Positions 1 through 8,728 of a stretch of DNA of 64,000 nucleotides are shown here, piece after piece. The translations under genes were made by a program, and so were the position numbers. This stretch comes from Gemmatimonadales bacterium (lineage in GTDB: Bacteria; Gemmatimonadota; Gemmatimonadetes; Gemmatimonadales; GWC2-71-9): assembly GCA_036265815.1 (NCBI GenBank), contig DATAOI010000058.1:43561-107560 (forward strand), in the 5' to 3' direction. The notes beneath the pieces were generated by a model, which was given only the letters and a program-made list of their open reading frames with translations, was not told where the DNA came from and ran no database searches. Within the stretch, counting starts at the first letter, position 1. The number at the start of each line of letters is the position of its first letter.

Positions 1-324
1 CTTGAAGTGCTTGACCGCGTTGGTGACGTACACCTGGCGGCGGTCGATGCCGGCGGCCGCGAGCCCCTCGTCCAGCAGGCGGCCGGAGGGCCCGACGAAT
101 GGGTGCCCTTGCCGGTCCTCCTGATCGCCGGGCTGCTCCCCGACCAGCATCACCTGCGCCTTGGGAGGTCCTTCACCGAATACCGTCTGGGTGGCGTCGA
201 CCCAGAGGTGGCAGCCGCGGCATCCAGCCGCGGCCGCCCGGAGCTTGGGCAGGGTCGCTCGCGCGGGGACGAAGTCTGCCGCGGTGCCGGTCGAGACCGG
301 AGTCGGCTTGGCCCTAGTCGCCAC
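1..324 (-). CDS. UdgX-type uracil-DNA glycosylase, N-terminal part
   Basis: Uracil-DNA glycosylases remove uracil from DNA; UdgX members carry a 4Fe-4S cluster and trap the sugar covalently. The visible 108 residues begin at GTG 324 and contain a Cys pair (GCRGC) for the cluster, the UdgX-type motif GEQPGDQED, then HPFVGPSGRLLDE and VTNAVKHFK, where the window ends. The last motif normally leads directly into the diagnostic RRIH loop, which is just outside. The start overlaps the stop of the upstream SDR by 11 bases, so the two are probably co-transcribed. The family is clear; UdgX rather than a plain family 4 or 5 enzyme is inferred from the GEQPGDQED and KHFK motifs. Confidence 0.85.
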   Translation of the reverse strand, partial: MATRAKPTPVSTGTAADFVPARATLPKLRAAAAGCRGCHLWVDATQTVFGEGPPKAQVMLVGEQPGDQEDRQGHPFVGPSGRLLDEGLAAAGIDRRQVYVTNAVKHFK

Positions 325-1330
325 GGCCGAAGATGCCGGAGCGGTCGAGCAGCGCCACCGCCGCGCCGGCGATGGCGAGACTGAGGAGCGCCTTGCCCGG
401 GTTGAGCGCGACCGTAGTGTAGGCGCTCGACCGCATCACGTGACCCTCGTAGGAGCCCCGGACGCGCGCGTCGCCGGGCCGCGGCGCGTGCAGGGCGTCG
501 GTGCCCTGGTCCGGTCGGTCGGTGTACTGTCCCCGGATCGCCGTTGCCTGCTTGAATCGGTCACCCAGGCGTGGCGCGATGCGCTCGATGGTGTCGAACA
601 GCTTGGCCCCGCCGCCGACGAGCACGTCCCGCTCGGGGTACTCCGCGCTGTTCAGGATCGCCTCTGCCACCACCTCGGGCGCGTAGACCGGCGGCAGATG
701 GGTCGGCTCCACTCCCAGGTAGCTCTTGGCATGCTCGGGATACGGAGTATCGATCGCGGTCGGCTGGATGAGGGTGACCGAGACCGGCGCCTGCTCGGCC
801 TCGAGCTCGACCCGCAGGGAATCGGTGAATCCCTTCACCGCGTGCTTGCTTGCTGTGTAGTGTCCCTGCAGCGGGTACCCGGTGTCGGAGAGGATGCTGC
901 CCAGATTGATGAGCGCACCGCCCTCCTTCTTGAGCTGCGGCAGCGCAGCCAGCGTGCCGTGGACCACTCCCCAGTAGTTGGTCTCAAACAGCCGGCGCGC
1001 GTCCTTCAGTGTCACCACCTCGATGCGGCCGTAGATCGAGATCCCCGCGTTGTTGATCCAGGTGTCGAACCGGCCGAAGTCGGCCACTGCGGCGTCGGCC
1101 AACCGTTGCATCGCGTCGAAATCGGAAACGTCGCCCACCACGTCGATGGCCTGGCCCCCGTCGTTGCGGATCTGCTCCGCCGCCTGCTTCAGATCGGCGG
1201 CATCCCGCGAATTGAGCACCACACGGGCGCCCCCCTTGGCGGCCATTCTGGCCGTGGCGAGGCCGATCCCGCTGGAGGCGCCAGTGATGACGACGACCTG
1301 CTCCTCCAGCTTCTTCAATTTGAGCTTCAT
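314..1330 (-). CDS. Short-chain dehydrogenase/reductase (SDR)
   Basis: NAD(P)-dependent oxidoreductase with a Rossmann fold; substrate unknown. The 338-residue product has TGASSGIG at 16-23, NNAG at 93-96, Ser145 and Tyr158-x3-Lys162 (YTASK), the complete classical SDR active site. It is about 80 residues longer than a minimal SDR. The extra C-terminus includes a hydrophobic stretch near the end that could contact the membrane. I chose ATG 1330 because GGAGG lies just upstream; the reading frame is open to 1384 but that extension has no such site. It precedes the UdgX gene with an 11-base overlap. SDRs of this length are often annotated only as SDR family oxidoreductase. Confidence 0.9.
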   Translation of the reverse strand: MKLKLKKLEEQVVVITGASSGIGLATARMAAKGGARVVLNSRDAADLKQAAEQIRNDGGQAIDVVGDVSDFDAMQRLADAAVADFGRFDTWINNAGISIYGRIEVVTLKDARRLFETNYWGVVHGTLAALPQLKKEGGALINLGSILSDTGYPLQGHYTASKHAVKGFTDSLRVELEAEQAPVSVTLIQPTAIDTPYPEHAKSYLGVEPTHLPPVYAPEVVAEAILNSAEYPERDVLVGGGAKLFDTIERIAPRLGDRFKQATAIRGQYTDRPDQGTDALHAPRPGDARVRGSYEGHVMRSSAYTTVALNPGKALLSLAIAGAAVALLDRSGIFGRGD

Positions 1331-1446
1331 TGCTGCCTCCGTCACACTTCTTGAATCGTCCGCACGGGCAGAGCTCCGCCGCATACCGCCAATGTATCGT
1401 CACGCGACACGCTACAGGCTGGTCCCGGAGGCCGGTGTGGCGCGGG

Positions 1447-1815
1447 TCACCATCCGCCACCGTCATGCCCCCGCCGACCCGCTGCCGCCGGTCTCCGGCC
1501 AATGCCGACCGCCGCCAGTCCGGCCAGTGCCGCCGGGAACAGCAGCGTCACCAGCACCATTCCCCAGCCCGGCAACCGAAAGATTCCCCCGGCGCGGCGA
1601 GCCAGCGGCCCGATCGGACCGTGCAGCGCGGTCCAGCCAAGCAGCACGCCCCAACCGAGTGCGGCGCCCAGCATCGCCCTCCGTATTGGCCGGCTATTGG
1701 CCGGTCCCAGCCAGAGCCAAGCCGCCACGATCACTGGCACTGTCCACCACCCCGCGAGCACGGTGCCGAGCGCCACCGTGAGAGCGAGCGCCGACACTCC
1801 CCAGAGCGCTCTCAC
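1447..1815 (-). CDS. Small multi-pass membrane protein, unknown function
   Basis: A 122-residue hydrophobic protein that I do not recognise. Two or three hydrophobic segments are visible: about 4-36, 46-63 and 85-105, separated by short Arg-rich loops. The start is GTG 1815. Its last two bases are the first two of the TGA that ends the acylase gene (GTGA overlap), so translation is probably coupled to the acylase. The last ~15 residues are Arg/Gly-rich and probably cytoplasmic. Its genomic partner is the only functional hint. Confidence 0.65.
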   Translation of the reverse strand: MRALWGVSALALTVALGTVLAGWWTVPVIVAAWLWLGPANSRPIRRAMLGAALGWGVLLGWTALHGPIGPLARRAGGIFRLPGWGMVLVTLLFPAALAGLAAVGIGRRPAAAGRRGHDGGGW

Positions 1816-4238
1816 CGCTCCGCCGTGAGTCTGAGGCTCGACCGAGCGCGCAGCTCTTCCGGGCGCCGTGGAAACCTGAGCTCGGCCAGCTCTCCCGCCA
1901 GCCAGAGGGGCAGCCGATCGTCGTACCGCGTGCTCGCCGGGTTGCCCGACTGGCCCCCGGGATAGGTACCCCACCCCCGGACCGACGATCCCAGCTCCAC
2001 GACCATGCGCCAGCTCGACCCCTCGCTGCCGCCGTCCATGCTCGAGGGACTCAGGGTGTACGGTCCGCCCGGCACCGAAAGCCCCAACGCGGAGAGGGAA
2101 GGGAGGTGGAGCAGGTGCCAGATATCGAGCCGATGCGCGCGGGACCACCGCCATCGGCCACCCTCCGGAGGGCCCAGCCGTCGCACGGCCTCCTCGTACC
2201 CCTCGCGGAGCCCGGCGCTCAGGATCTCATCTCGGTGCTCCGGCCGGCCGGGCGTGCGCTGGTCGTCCCACCAGGCGCTGGTCGAGTCGTCCAGCAGGCC
2301 GCTCAGAATCATGCTGCCGGGCGAGGGGCCCGGACGGAGCTCGTCCCAGGCTCGCCGGTCCACGGCCAGCATGGCCAGCTCGAAGAGAATCGCCCCGGTG
2401 TTGTCCGGTGTGTAGCTCCGATCCCAGGCTGCGAGCAGCCGGGCCGCGTGGGCCAGCAGGGTGTCGCTGCCCCGGCTGGCCGCGGCAGCCAGCAGGAACG
2501 GCAGAAAGCGTTCGACCCGGGCGCTGCCCGGGTCGCGCTGCCACTGGCGCATGGTCTCGACCGTCACCTCGGAGTCCGCCCGCAGGAGTCGGTTGATTCG
2601 GAGCGCACGCCAGGGCGCAGGCCAGTCGGCTCCCAGGTAGCGATGCGCGTCCCTCGGGTCCCGAGGCTCCTGGTTGGCCGAGGCGAGGAATCCCTGGATC
2701 GGTGCGACGGCGTGGGGATACTCCTTCACCTGCCACTCGCCGATCCAATCGCTCGACCGGGTCGTGCCGTCGCGCAGCCGGTCCCCCCGGCCGCTGTCCG
2801 CGCGGAGCGGAAACCACCCGGTGGAGCGGACGGCGATGGTGCCGCTCCGGTCGGCGACCAGGAGGTTCTGCGGCGGGACACGGAACTGGGCCATAGCGTC
2901 GAGCCAGGCTGCGGCCGAATGGGCCCGCGCGGCGGCGCGAAGCGCGTCGGAGCCGGCCCCGCTCTCGAGCACGGTCCAGCGGGTCGAGATCCAGCGCCCG
3001 CCGATCCGGCTGAGCGGTCCACGGTGGGTGAAGCGCATGGTGTCGGTGGCGAGCGTCTCGCCGTGGGTCCCGCGATAGATCTCCGTCCGCAGCTCCAGTG
3101 GTGCCCAGGCCCCGTCCAGGCGGTACGCCGCCGGTTGCAGGCTATCGTCTACCTGCTCCACCCACCGGTCCATCACGTCGGCCTCGGTATTGGTGAAGCT
3201 CCAGGCCACATCGCGATTGAACCCCAGGACCACGGCCGGAATCCCCGGAATCGTCACGCCGTACACATCGACCACTCCCGGCACGACGATATGGGCCTCA
3301 TACCAGATCGACGGCAGGGTGAGGTCCAGGTGCGGGTCGCCGGCCAGCAGCGCGGCATGGTCCTGAGTGCGCGCCGGCTCCACCGCCCAGTTGTTGCTGC
3401 CTCGCCCGTTCCCGTCGTCGCCGGCCGCGCGGGCCAGCGCCGCGCTGGGAACCGAGCGGAGCGCCTCGATCGCGACGCTGTCCGGCGCTCCAGGCGGCGG
3501 CAACAGGGTCCGAATGGTGCGCGGCTCACCGGCGGAGGGCTGGATCGGCTCCTGGATCGGTGCGTGGAGTGGAAATAGTGCATCCGCCGCGACCGTCCCG
3601 ACTCGCGCCGCCGCGGCCAGGTGCCGAAGCTCGAGACCGCTCTGCGCCAGGGTGTAGCCCATCCGCATGAACACATGCATCGACTGCAGCGCCGTCCACG
3701 GCGCTGGACGCCGGCCCAGCAGCCGGTACTCCAGCGGAAGCTCGGACGGCCGCATCTGCTCGACGTACGCGTTCACCCCCGAGGCGTACCCGTCGAGGAC
3801 CCGCCGGGCTTCGGAGGTGTCGGGGAGCGCCTTGACCAGGCGCTCCGCGCCACGGCCCATCCCCAACGCCCGGGCTTCCTGGTCGGCCGGGAGCGCCGCG
3901 GCGCCCAGCAGCTCCGTCAGCGTTCCGCCTCCGGCCCGCCCCTGGAGCTCGAGCTGGAAGAGGCGGTCGCGCGCGATGACGTAGCCCAGCGCCCGCCAGG
4001 CGTCCAGCTCGGTCGCGGCGAAGATGTGTGGCACGGCGCGATCGTCGAACAGCACGCGGACGTCGGCGCCGAGCCGCGGCAGCATCACCGTGGCGCTGGC
4101 GGGCGGCTCCGCGTTGCGGCTGAGCGTCCAGACGCCGTGAGCTGGATCGAGGAGATCACCGAACGGCGGAACCGGCCCCTTGCCGCTGGCGAACCAGCAG
4201 AGGACCGCCAACGTGAGCGCGGCGGCGATGCGGGACAT
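1812..4238 (-). CDS. Penicillin acylase family (S45) N-terminal nucleophile hydrolase
   Basis: Secreted amidase of the penicillin G acylase / acyl-homoserine-lactone acylase family. The proprotein (808 residues from ATG 4238) would be cut into alpha and beta chains, the new N-terminal Ser of the beta chain acting as nucleophile. A signal-like hydrophobic segment follows the Met. The alpha part contains the family-typical stretch GYVIARDRLFQLEL, and GSNNW places the nucleophile at about Ser281. It is followed by LLAGDPHLDLTLPS and, further on, FTNTEADVMD, both typical of the family. The frame is open to ATG 4304, which would add a 22-residue Arg-rich leader. The substrate cannot be read from sequence: penicillin-like amides, AHL signals or other N-acyl compounds are all possible. 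It is linked to the downstream membrane protein by a GTGA overlap. Confidence 0.9.
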   Translation of the reverse strand: MSRIAAALTLAVLCWFASGKGPVPPFGDLLDPAHGVWTLSRNAEPPASATVMLPRLGADVRVLFDDRAVPHIFAATELDAWRALGYVIARDRLFQLELQGRAGGGTLTELLGAAALPADQEARALGMGRGAERLVKALPDTSEARRVLDGYASGVNAYVEQMRPSELPLEYRLLGRRPAPWTALQSMHVFMRMGYTLAQSGLELRHLAAAARVGTVAADALFPLHAPIQEPIQPSAGEPRTIRTLLPPPGAPDSVAIEALRSVPSAALARAAGDDGNGRGSNNWAVEPARTQDHAALLAGDPHLDLTLPSIWYEAHIVVPGVVDVYGVTIPGIPAVVLGFNRDVAWSFTNTEADVMDRWVEQVDDSLQPAAYRLDGAWAPLELRTEIYRGTHGETLATDTMRFTHRGPLSRIGGRWISTRWTVLESGAGSDALRAAARAHSAAAWLDAMAQFRVPPQNLLVADRSGTIAVRSTGWFPLRADSGRGDRLRDGTTRSSDWIGEWQVKEYPHAVAPIQGFLASANQEPRDPRDAHRYLGADWPAPWRALRINRLLRADSEVTVETMRQWQRDPGSARVERFLPFLLAAAASRGSDTLLAHAARLLAAWDRSYTPDNTGAILFELAMLAVDRRAWDELRPGPSPGSMILSGLLDDSTSAWWDDQRTPGRPEHRDEILSAGLREGYEEAVRRLGPPEGGRWRWSRAHRLDIWHLLHLPSLSALGLSVPGGPYTLSPSSMDGGSEGSSWRMVVELGSSVRGWGTYPGGQSGNPASTRYDDRLPLWLAGELAELRFPRRPEELRARSSLRLTAER

Positions 4239-4373
4239 GCCGAGCAATCTCACCGTCGTTCGGCGTTCCTGCCAGCGGGACTGCCGACGTCTTGCAATCG
4301 GCATTGGCTGCCGTCATATAGCCGGGAGCGGCTGGATGGCCACCATCGACATCGCACGCGAGGAGCAGGACCG

Positions 4374-5402
4374 ATGCACACGACTCTTCCGACCCGTCCT
4401 CTGGGATCCTCCGGGCTCGAGATCACCACCGTCGGGTTCGGCGCCTGGGCTACCGGCGGCGGCGGCTGGTCCTTCGGCTGGGGACCGCAGGACGATGATG
4501 CCTCGCTCGGGGCGATCCGCCGAGCCCTGGAGCTCGGCGTCAACTGGATCGATACCGCGGCGGTGTACGGACTGGGCCACTCGGAGGAGGTGGTCGGCCG
4601 GCTGCTGCGCAATCTGCCCGCGGGCGAGCGCCCCTTCGTGTTCACCAAGTGTGGCCTGGTATGGGACGAGCGCGATCGCATGGCCTCCCCCAGCCGGGTC
4701 CTGCGTCCGGACTCGATCCGTGCCGAGGCCGAGGCCTCCCTTCGGCGGCTGGGAATCGACCGGATCGATCTCTACCAGTTCCATTGGCCGGACGAGACCG
4801 GCACGCCCGTGGAGGACTCCTGGGCGGCCATGCTGCGGCTGGTCGAGGCGGGAAAGGTGCGAGTCATCGGAGTCTCCAACTTCGACGTCGCGCTGCTGCA
4901 GCGATGCGAGGCCGTCCGCCACGTCGACTCGCTGCAGCCGCCGTTCTCGATGATTCGCCGGAGCGTGGCCGCTCAGGAGATTCCCTGGTGTGCCGGGCAC
5001 GGTACGGGGGTGATCTGTTACAGCCCGATGCAGTCGGGGATCCTCACCGACAGCTTCGACGTGGGGCGGGTGGCCGCGCTGCCGGCGGATGATTGGCGCC
5101 GGAGAGCACCCGAGTTCCAGCCACCGCAGCTCCAGCGCAACCTCGCCCTGCGGGACGCGCTCCGGCCCATCGCCCAGCGGCACGAGACGACCGTCTCGGC
5201 CGTGGCGGTGGCGTGGACGCTGGCCTGGCCGGGCGTGACCGCGGCCATCGTTGGCGCCCGCTCACCCCGGCAGGTGGAGGGCTGGATCGGGGCGGCTACT
5301 CTGGAGCTCTCCGCGGCGGACTTGGATGAGATCGCGGCCGCGATCGAGCGGACGGGCGCGGGGCAGGGTCCCGCCAGGCCCGCAGCGCTCCAGCACTCGT
5401 GA
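4374..5402 (+). CDS. Aldo/keto reductase
   Basis: NAD(P)H-dependent (beta/alpha)8-barrel oxidoreductase of 342 residues. The catalytic tetrad is visible: Asp60 and Tyr65 (WIDTAAVYG), Lys92 (FTKCG) and His137 (YQFHWPD). The C-terminal cofactor region contains AIVGARSPRQVEGW. ATG 4374 has GGAGCAGGA upstream. The stop shares four bases (GTGA) with the start of homoserine dehydrogenase, indicating coupling. The pairing suggests, but does not prove, a role in amino acid or aldehyde metabolism. It is divergent from the acylase gene, with about 135 bases between the starts for both promoters. Confidence 0.93.
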   Translation: MHTTLPTRPLGSSGLEITTVGFGAWATGGGGWSFGWGPQDDDASLGAIRRALELGVNWIDTAAVYGLGHSEEVVGRLLRNLPAGERPFVFTKCGLVWDERDRMASPSRVLRPDSIRAEAEASLRRLGIDRIDLYQFHWPDETGTPVEDSWAAMLRLVEAGKVRVIGVSNFDVALLQRCEAVRHVDSLQPPFSMIRRSVAAQEIPWCAGHGTGVICYSPMQSGILTDSFDVGRVAALPADDWRRRAPEFQPPQLQRNLALRDALRPIAQRHETTVSAVAVAWTLAWPGVTAAIVGARSPRQVEGWIGAATLELSAADLDEIAAAIERTGAGQGPARPAALQHS

Positions 5403-6472
5403 GACTCATCCTGGCCGGCCTCGGAAACGTCGGCCGGAGCTTCCTGCGGGTGCTCGATTCTCAGGCGACGCTGCTCCGCCAGCGTTACGGCCTCGAGTGC
5501 ACCGTGGTCGGCGCCGCTGATTCGGCGGGGGCAGCGCTCGATCCGGGCGGCCTCGACCGTGGCGCGGTCCTGGCCGTCAAGCAGGGAGGCGGTTCCGTCG
5601 GCTCGCTACCGGTCGTGGGGTACCCCGGCATGTCGGGTCTCGACTTGGTTCAGTCCCTCTCGGCCGATGCCGTGCTCGAGTCCACGCCGGTCGATCTCCG
5701 GACCGGGCAGCCCGGTCTCGATATCACCCGGGCCGCCCTGCGAAATGGCGTCGCGGTGGTCCTCGCCAACAAGGGCCCGCTCGCCCTGGCGTACGCCGAG
5801 CTGGCCGCACTGAGCGATCTGGCCGATTTCTCGCGGCCAGCGCTCCGGTTCAGCGCCTGCGTCGGTGGCGCGATGCCGACGATCAATCTCGGGCTCCGCG
5901 ATCTGGCCGGCGCCAGAATCCTCCGGGTCGAAGCCGTCCTCAACGGCACGACCCAGTTCCTGCTCCGCGCGATGGAACAAGGCCGGAGTTACTCCGAGGT
6001 TCTGGCCGAGGCGCAGCGACGCGGGCTCACCGAGACCGATCCATCGCTCGACGTGGAAGGCTGGGACGCTGCCAGCAAGCTGGTGATCGTCGCCAACGCC
6101 GTGCTGCGGCAGCCGGCCGCGGTGGCCGACGTCGAGGTCGAAGGGATCGCCCAGGTTACCCCCGCAATGCTGCGCGCCGCTGTCGCGCGCGGCGAGCGCA
6201 TCGTACTGCTCTGCCTGGCGGAGCCAATGGGGGATGGGGCGGAGACCTTCCGGCTCAGCGTGAGGCCCACCGCGATTCCGCTCGATCATCCACTCGCCCG
6301 GATGGATGGCGAGGAGATGGGCGTGGTCTATCACACCGACATCGCGGGCCGTGCCAGCGCCACCAGCTTTGAGCGCGATCCGCTGCCGACCGCGTCGGCG
6401 ATGCTTCGCGACCTGCTGGAGATCGCGGGCCGGTCCCGCCGGCCTCTTTCGTCCCGTGCCGCCCGCCTGTGA
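5399..6472 (+). CDS. hom: Homoserine dehydrogenase
   Basis: Converts aspartate semialdehyde to homoserine with NAD(P)H, the branch point to threonine and methionine. The 357-residue product has the N-terminal nucleotide-binding motif GLGNVGRS, ANKGPLA around the active site, NGTTQFLL, and the signature ETDPSLDVEGWDAASK with the catalytic Asp/Lys region. There is no C-terminal ACT domain, so it is the short form without the usual threonine-binding regulatory module. It starts at GTG 5399 inside the stop of the aldo/keto reductase. Threonine synthase is also in this window but 27 kb away. Confidence 0.93.
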   Translation: MRLILAGLGNVGRSFLRVLDSQATLLRQRYGLECTVVGAADSAGAALDPGGLDRGAVLAVKQGGGSVGSLPVVGYPGMSGLDLVQSLSADAVLESTPVDLRTGQPGLDITRAALRNGVAVVLANKGPLALAYAELAALSDLADFSRPALRFSACVGGAMPTINLGLRDLAGARILRVEAVLNGTTQFLLRAMEQGRSYSEVLAEAQRRGLTETDPSLDVEGWDAASKLVIVANAVLRQPAAVADVEVEGIAQVTPAMLRAAVARGERIVLLCLAEPMGDGAETFRLSVRPTAIPLDHPLARMDGEEMGVVYHTDIAGRASATSFERDPLPTASAMLRDLLEIAGRSRRPLSSRAARL

Positions 6473-6543
6473 GCCGAGTCACTTGCCTCGGACTCTCGAG
6501 TGACCAATATGTCCGCGCAGGGTGACTCGAAATGGAGGTGCGG

Positions 6544-7059
6544 ATGTCCCGACGCAACAGACACACCGAGGGCGGTACCGGCGCGGCCGCGATCAAGGGT
6601 GCCATCGCCGGTGCCGTGGCGACCTGGCTTATGGGCCAGATCACCAACTACATGTACGAGCGCGAGAACCCCGAGGCCCGCGAGGCGGAGGATCGGGCCC
6701 GCAGCGGCAAGACCGCCTACGGGGCAGCGGCCCAGAAGGCCGCTGAGCTCGCGGGCCGGAGCATCGACGACAAGCAGCGCGAGCGTCTGGGCTCGATGAT
6801 TCACTGGGCAATCGGTATCGGCACCGGAGCCGTTTACGGAGTGCTCCGGCGGCGGTTTGCCGCCGTCGGCCGGCTGGGCGGGGCCGGATTCGGAACGGCC
6901 TTCTGGGGACTGGTGGACGAGGGACTGGTGTCCGCCCTCGGCCTCACGCCTGGTCCGGCGGCATTCCCATGGCAGACCCACGCCCGCGGGCTGGCTGGCC
7001 ACCTGACTTTCGGCACGGTCACCGATGCTACACTCCGGGTGCTCGACGCCGTCGCCTGA
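6544..7059 (+). CDS. Small inner-membrane protein, YagU/DUF1440-like
   Basis: A 171-residue protein with a hydrophobic segment near 17-36 (GAIAGAVATWLMGQ), a charged Glu/Arg-rich loop, and two or three further hydrophobic Gly-rich helices. The arrangement resembles YagU/DUF1440 proteins; this is judged by eye only. ATG 6544 was chosen over 6532 because GGAGG lies five bases upstream. Function is unknown. It stands alone between hom and the DUF155 gene. Confidence 0.65.
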   Translation: MSRRNRHTEGGTGAAAIKGAIAGAVATWLMGQITNYMYERENPEAREAEDRARSGKTAYGAAAQKAAELAGRSIDDKQRERLGSMIHWAIGIGTGAVYGVLRRRFAAVGRLGGAGFGTAFWGLVDEGLVSALGLTPGPAAFPWQTHARGLAGHLTFGTVTDATLRVLDAVA

Positions 7060-7124
7060 TGCCGTAATCTGAAGCGGGGAAGGGGGCCTGTGCACCGCGG
7101 GTTCCCGAGTATCTTCTCCGGTAC

Positions 7125-8267
7125 ATGTCCGTCATCCCGCTGCACCGCGATGCCGGCGAGGGAGATCTTACCCTCGCCGTCGAGGGAGCCGTCACGGCTT
7201 ACCGGCTCCACGACGTCGGTTACGCCCTCGACCTGGCGCACGCGGCGCGGTTGCTGGAGGCACAGTCCCCCGCCCGCGCCCGGCCTACCCGTGGTGAGGC
7301 GAAGGCGCTCATCATCGCGCAACCTCCCCTGACCGTGCCCCTCGGCCCGGTGCCGCTACCGGCCGAGGGGCTCGCGACGACCGCCGAGCTGAGCGCCTGT
7401 TGCTTCGATTTCGGGGTGATCTCGTTGCGTCTCCGCTTCGTCTTGGCCGACGGGACGCCCTGGACCGACCTGCTCGAACTTGCCCGAAAGCTGGAGCGGA
7501 CCGACCTGGGTCTCGTTTTCGGGCCGGCGCTTGGCGCTCTGGTGACGCAGCTCCGGCCGGCCATCGAGCGGCCGGCGATCGCGCCGGTGGTGGAGGACTA
7601 CACCGTGTGGCGGTTCACTCGGTTGCGAGAAGGTGGGGTGGCCGCCACTCCGGCACGGCTGGGCGACTCGGCGCTGGCCGCACTCCTGCTGGGCGAGTCC
7701 CGGCCGCTCACCGAGGATGCCCGGCGGAATCTCCTCTCCCGGCGCTTCAGCTATACCGATCAGGATCTCACCGTCTTGAGCTGGGACGCGGCGCTGGTTG
7801 CCGAGCCGCTGGTGGCCGACCAGGATGTGGAGTTCCTGCTCGAGTTTGCCAATGCCCAGCTGCTCGAGCTCCGGGTCTACGACGCGTACCTGGACGCCGA
7901 GCTCCCCCAGCTCTACGACCGGGCCCTGCTGGCTCGCCGGGGAGCCACCGCCCTGCTGGTGCGGCGGTTCGAGAACGTGCTCGCTGGACTGCATACCATG
8001 GTGGCCGATACCACCGAAGTGGTCGAGCGGGTGGAGAACGGCCTCAAGGTGACCAACGACGTCTACCTCGCCCGGATCTACCAGGCCGCGCTGACCCTCT
8101 TTCGGGAGGAGGCCTGGCGGAACGGGCTGAGCCGGAAGCTGCAGATCTTCCGGGACACCTATGCCATGTTGAACGACGAGGCCCAGACCGCCAGAGGCAA
8201 CGTGCTGGAGGTGATCATCATCCTCCTGATCGTGACCGAGGTGATTCTGGGCCTGCTGCGGCACTGA
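7125..8267 (+). CDS. RMD1/DUF155 family protein with C-terminal membrane helix
   Basis: A 380-residue protein whose C-terminal half matches the DUF155 family, known from yeast Rmd1 and mitochondrial RMND1. Visible features are FDFGVISLRL, an acidic helical middle (DQDVEFLLEFANAQLLELR), a long helical region (VADTTEVVERVENGLKV) and a single C-terminal hydrophobic segment (EVIIILLIVTEVILG) just before the stop, typical of the family. The bacterial members have no settled function; the eukaryotic ones are membrane-anchored organelle proteins. The gene is followed by a hairpin with a T-run at 8357-8388. Confidence 0.82.
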   Translation: MSVIPLHRDAGEGDLTLAVEGAVTAYRLHDVGYALDLAHAARLLEAQSPARARPTRGEAKALIIAQPPLTVPLGPVPLPAEGLATTAELSACCFDFGVISLRLRFVLADGTPWTDLLELARKLERTDLGLVFGPALGALVTQLRPAIERPAIAPVVEDYTVWRFTRLREGGVAATPARLGDSALAALLLGESRPLTEDARRNLLSRRFSYTDQDLTVLSWDAALVAEPLVADQDVEFLLEFANAQLLELRVYDAYLDAELPQLYDRALLARRGATALLVRRFENVLAGLHTMVADTTEVVERVENGLKVTNDVYLARIYQAALTLFREEAWRNGLSRKLQIFRDTYAMLNDEAQTARGNVLEVIIILLIVTEVILGLLRH

Positions 8268-8356
8268 GGCAGGCCCGGGGTTGTCCCCAGGCCAGCCAAG
8301 ATGTACATTTCCAAATGCATCGGAGCCCGGCAAGGCCCGATCACCGACGTGATCAG

Positions 8357-8388
8357 AGGGGGCTGGCGTTGGCGCCAGGCCCCTTTTC
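8357..8388 (+). terminator. Hairpin plus T-run between the DUF155 gene and rpsU
   Basis: GGGGCTGGCG pairs with CGCCAGGCCCC (one bulged G) around a short loop, followed by TTTT. It could end DUF155 transcription, or act as an attenuator in the rpsU leader since rpsU starts 60 bases downstream. A small separate hairpin (GATCAC-cgac-GTGATC) lies just before it. Confidence 0.55.
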
Positions 8389-8447
8389 CGTTGACTGCAG
8401 ACGGCGGAGTTCTCAGCCGTGACCCGCTCGCGACGAAGGGTGGCCCA

Positions 8448-8648
8448 ATGACCGAGGTGAGGCTCAAGGACGAAGACAGCCTGGAGCGCGCGCTCAAGCT
8501 GTTCAAGCGGAAGCTGCAGAAGTCCGGACTCTTCGGCGAGCTCCGGCGCCGGCGGCACTACGTCAAGCCCAGCGAGGCGCGAGCCATCAAGACCGCTGCC
8601 GCCCTCCGGCGCAAGCGCAAGAAGAGAGTCACCACCGACGCCTGGTAG
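8448..8648 (+). CDS. rpsU: Small ribosomal subunit protein bS21
   Basis: Late-assembling 30S protein near the mRNA exit platform. The 66-residue product begins MTEVRLKDEDSLERALK, has the family core FKRKLQKSGLFGELRRRRHY and ends in a basic tail (RRKRKKR), all standard for bS21. An AAGGG Shine-Dalgarno-like site precedes ATG 8448. The gene is monocistronic, flanked by hairpins on both sides. Confidence 0.95.
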   Translation: MTEVRLKDEDSLERALKLFKRKLQKSGLFGELRRRRHYVKPSEARAIKTAAALRRKRKKRVTTDAW

Positions 8649-8671
8649 CCCCGGACGAGATGGGAAATACT

Positions 8672-8709
8672 AGAGACCGGCTGAGCGAGGTACCGCTCAG
8701 CCGGTCTCT
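8672..8709. terminator. Perfect 16-bp stem between convergent genes
   Basis: AGAGACCGGCTGAGCG pairs perfectly with 8694-8709 around the 6-base loop AGGTAC. It lies between the stops of rpsU (plus) and the small lipoprotein (minus) and probably ends transcription from both sides. There is no T-run on the plus side. Confidence 0.65.
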
Positions 8710-8728
8710 GTGTATCGGACCGCTCCGG

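Noticed and set aside
161..1354. Long plus-strand open frame (397 codons) opposite the SDR gene
   Set aside because: Arg/His/Leu-rich shadow with no domain; the minus strand carries all SDR motifs and a good ribosome-binding site.
2106..3578. Plus-strand frame of 490 codons opposite the penicillin acylase
   Set aside because: Antisense shadow caused by high GC; no start site or recognisable motif.
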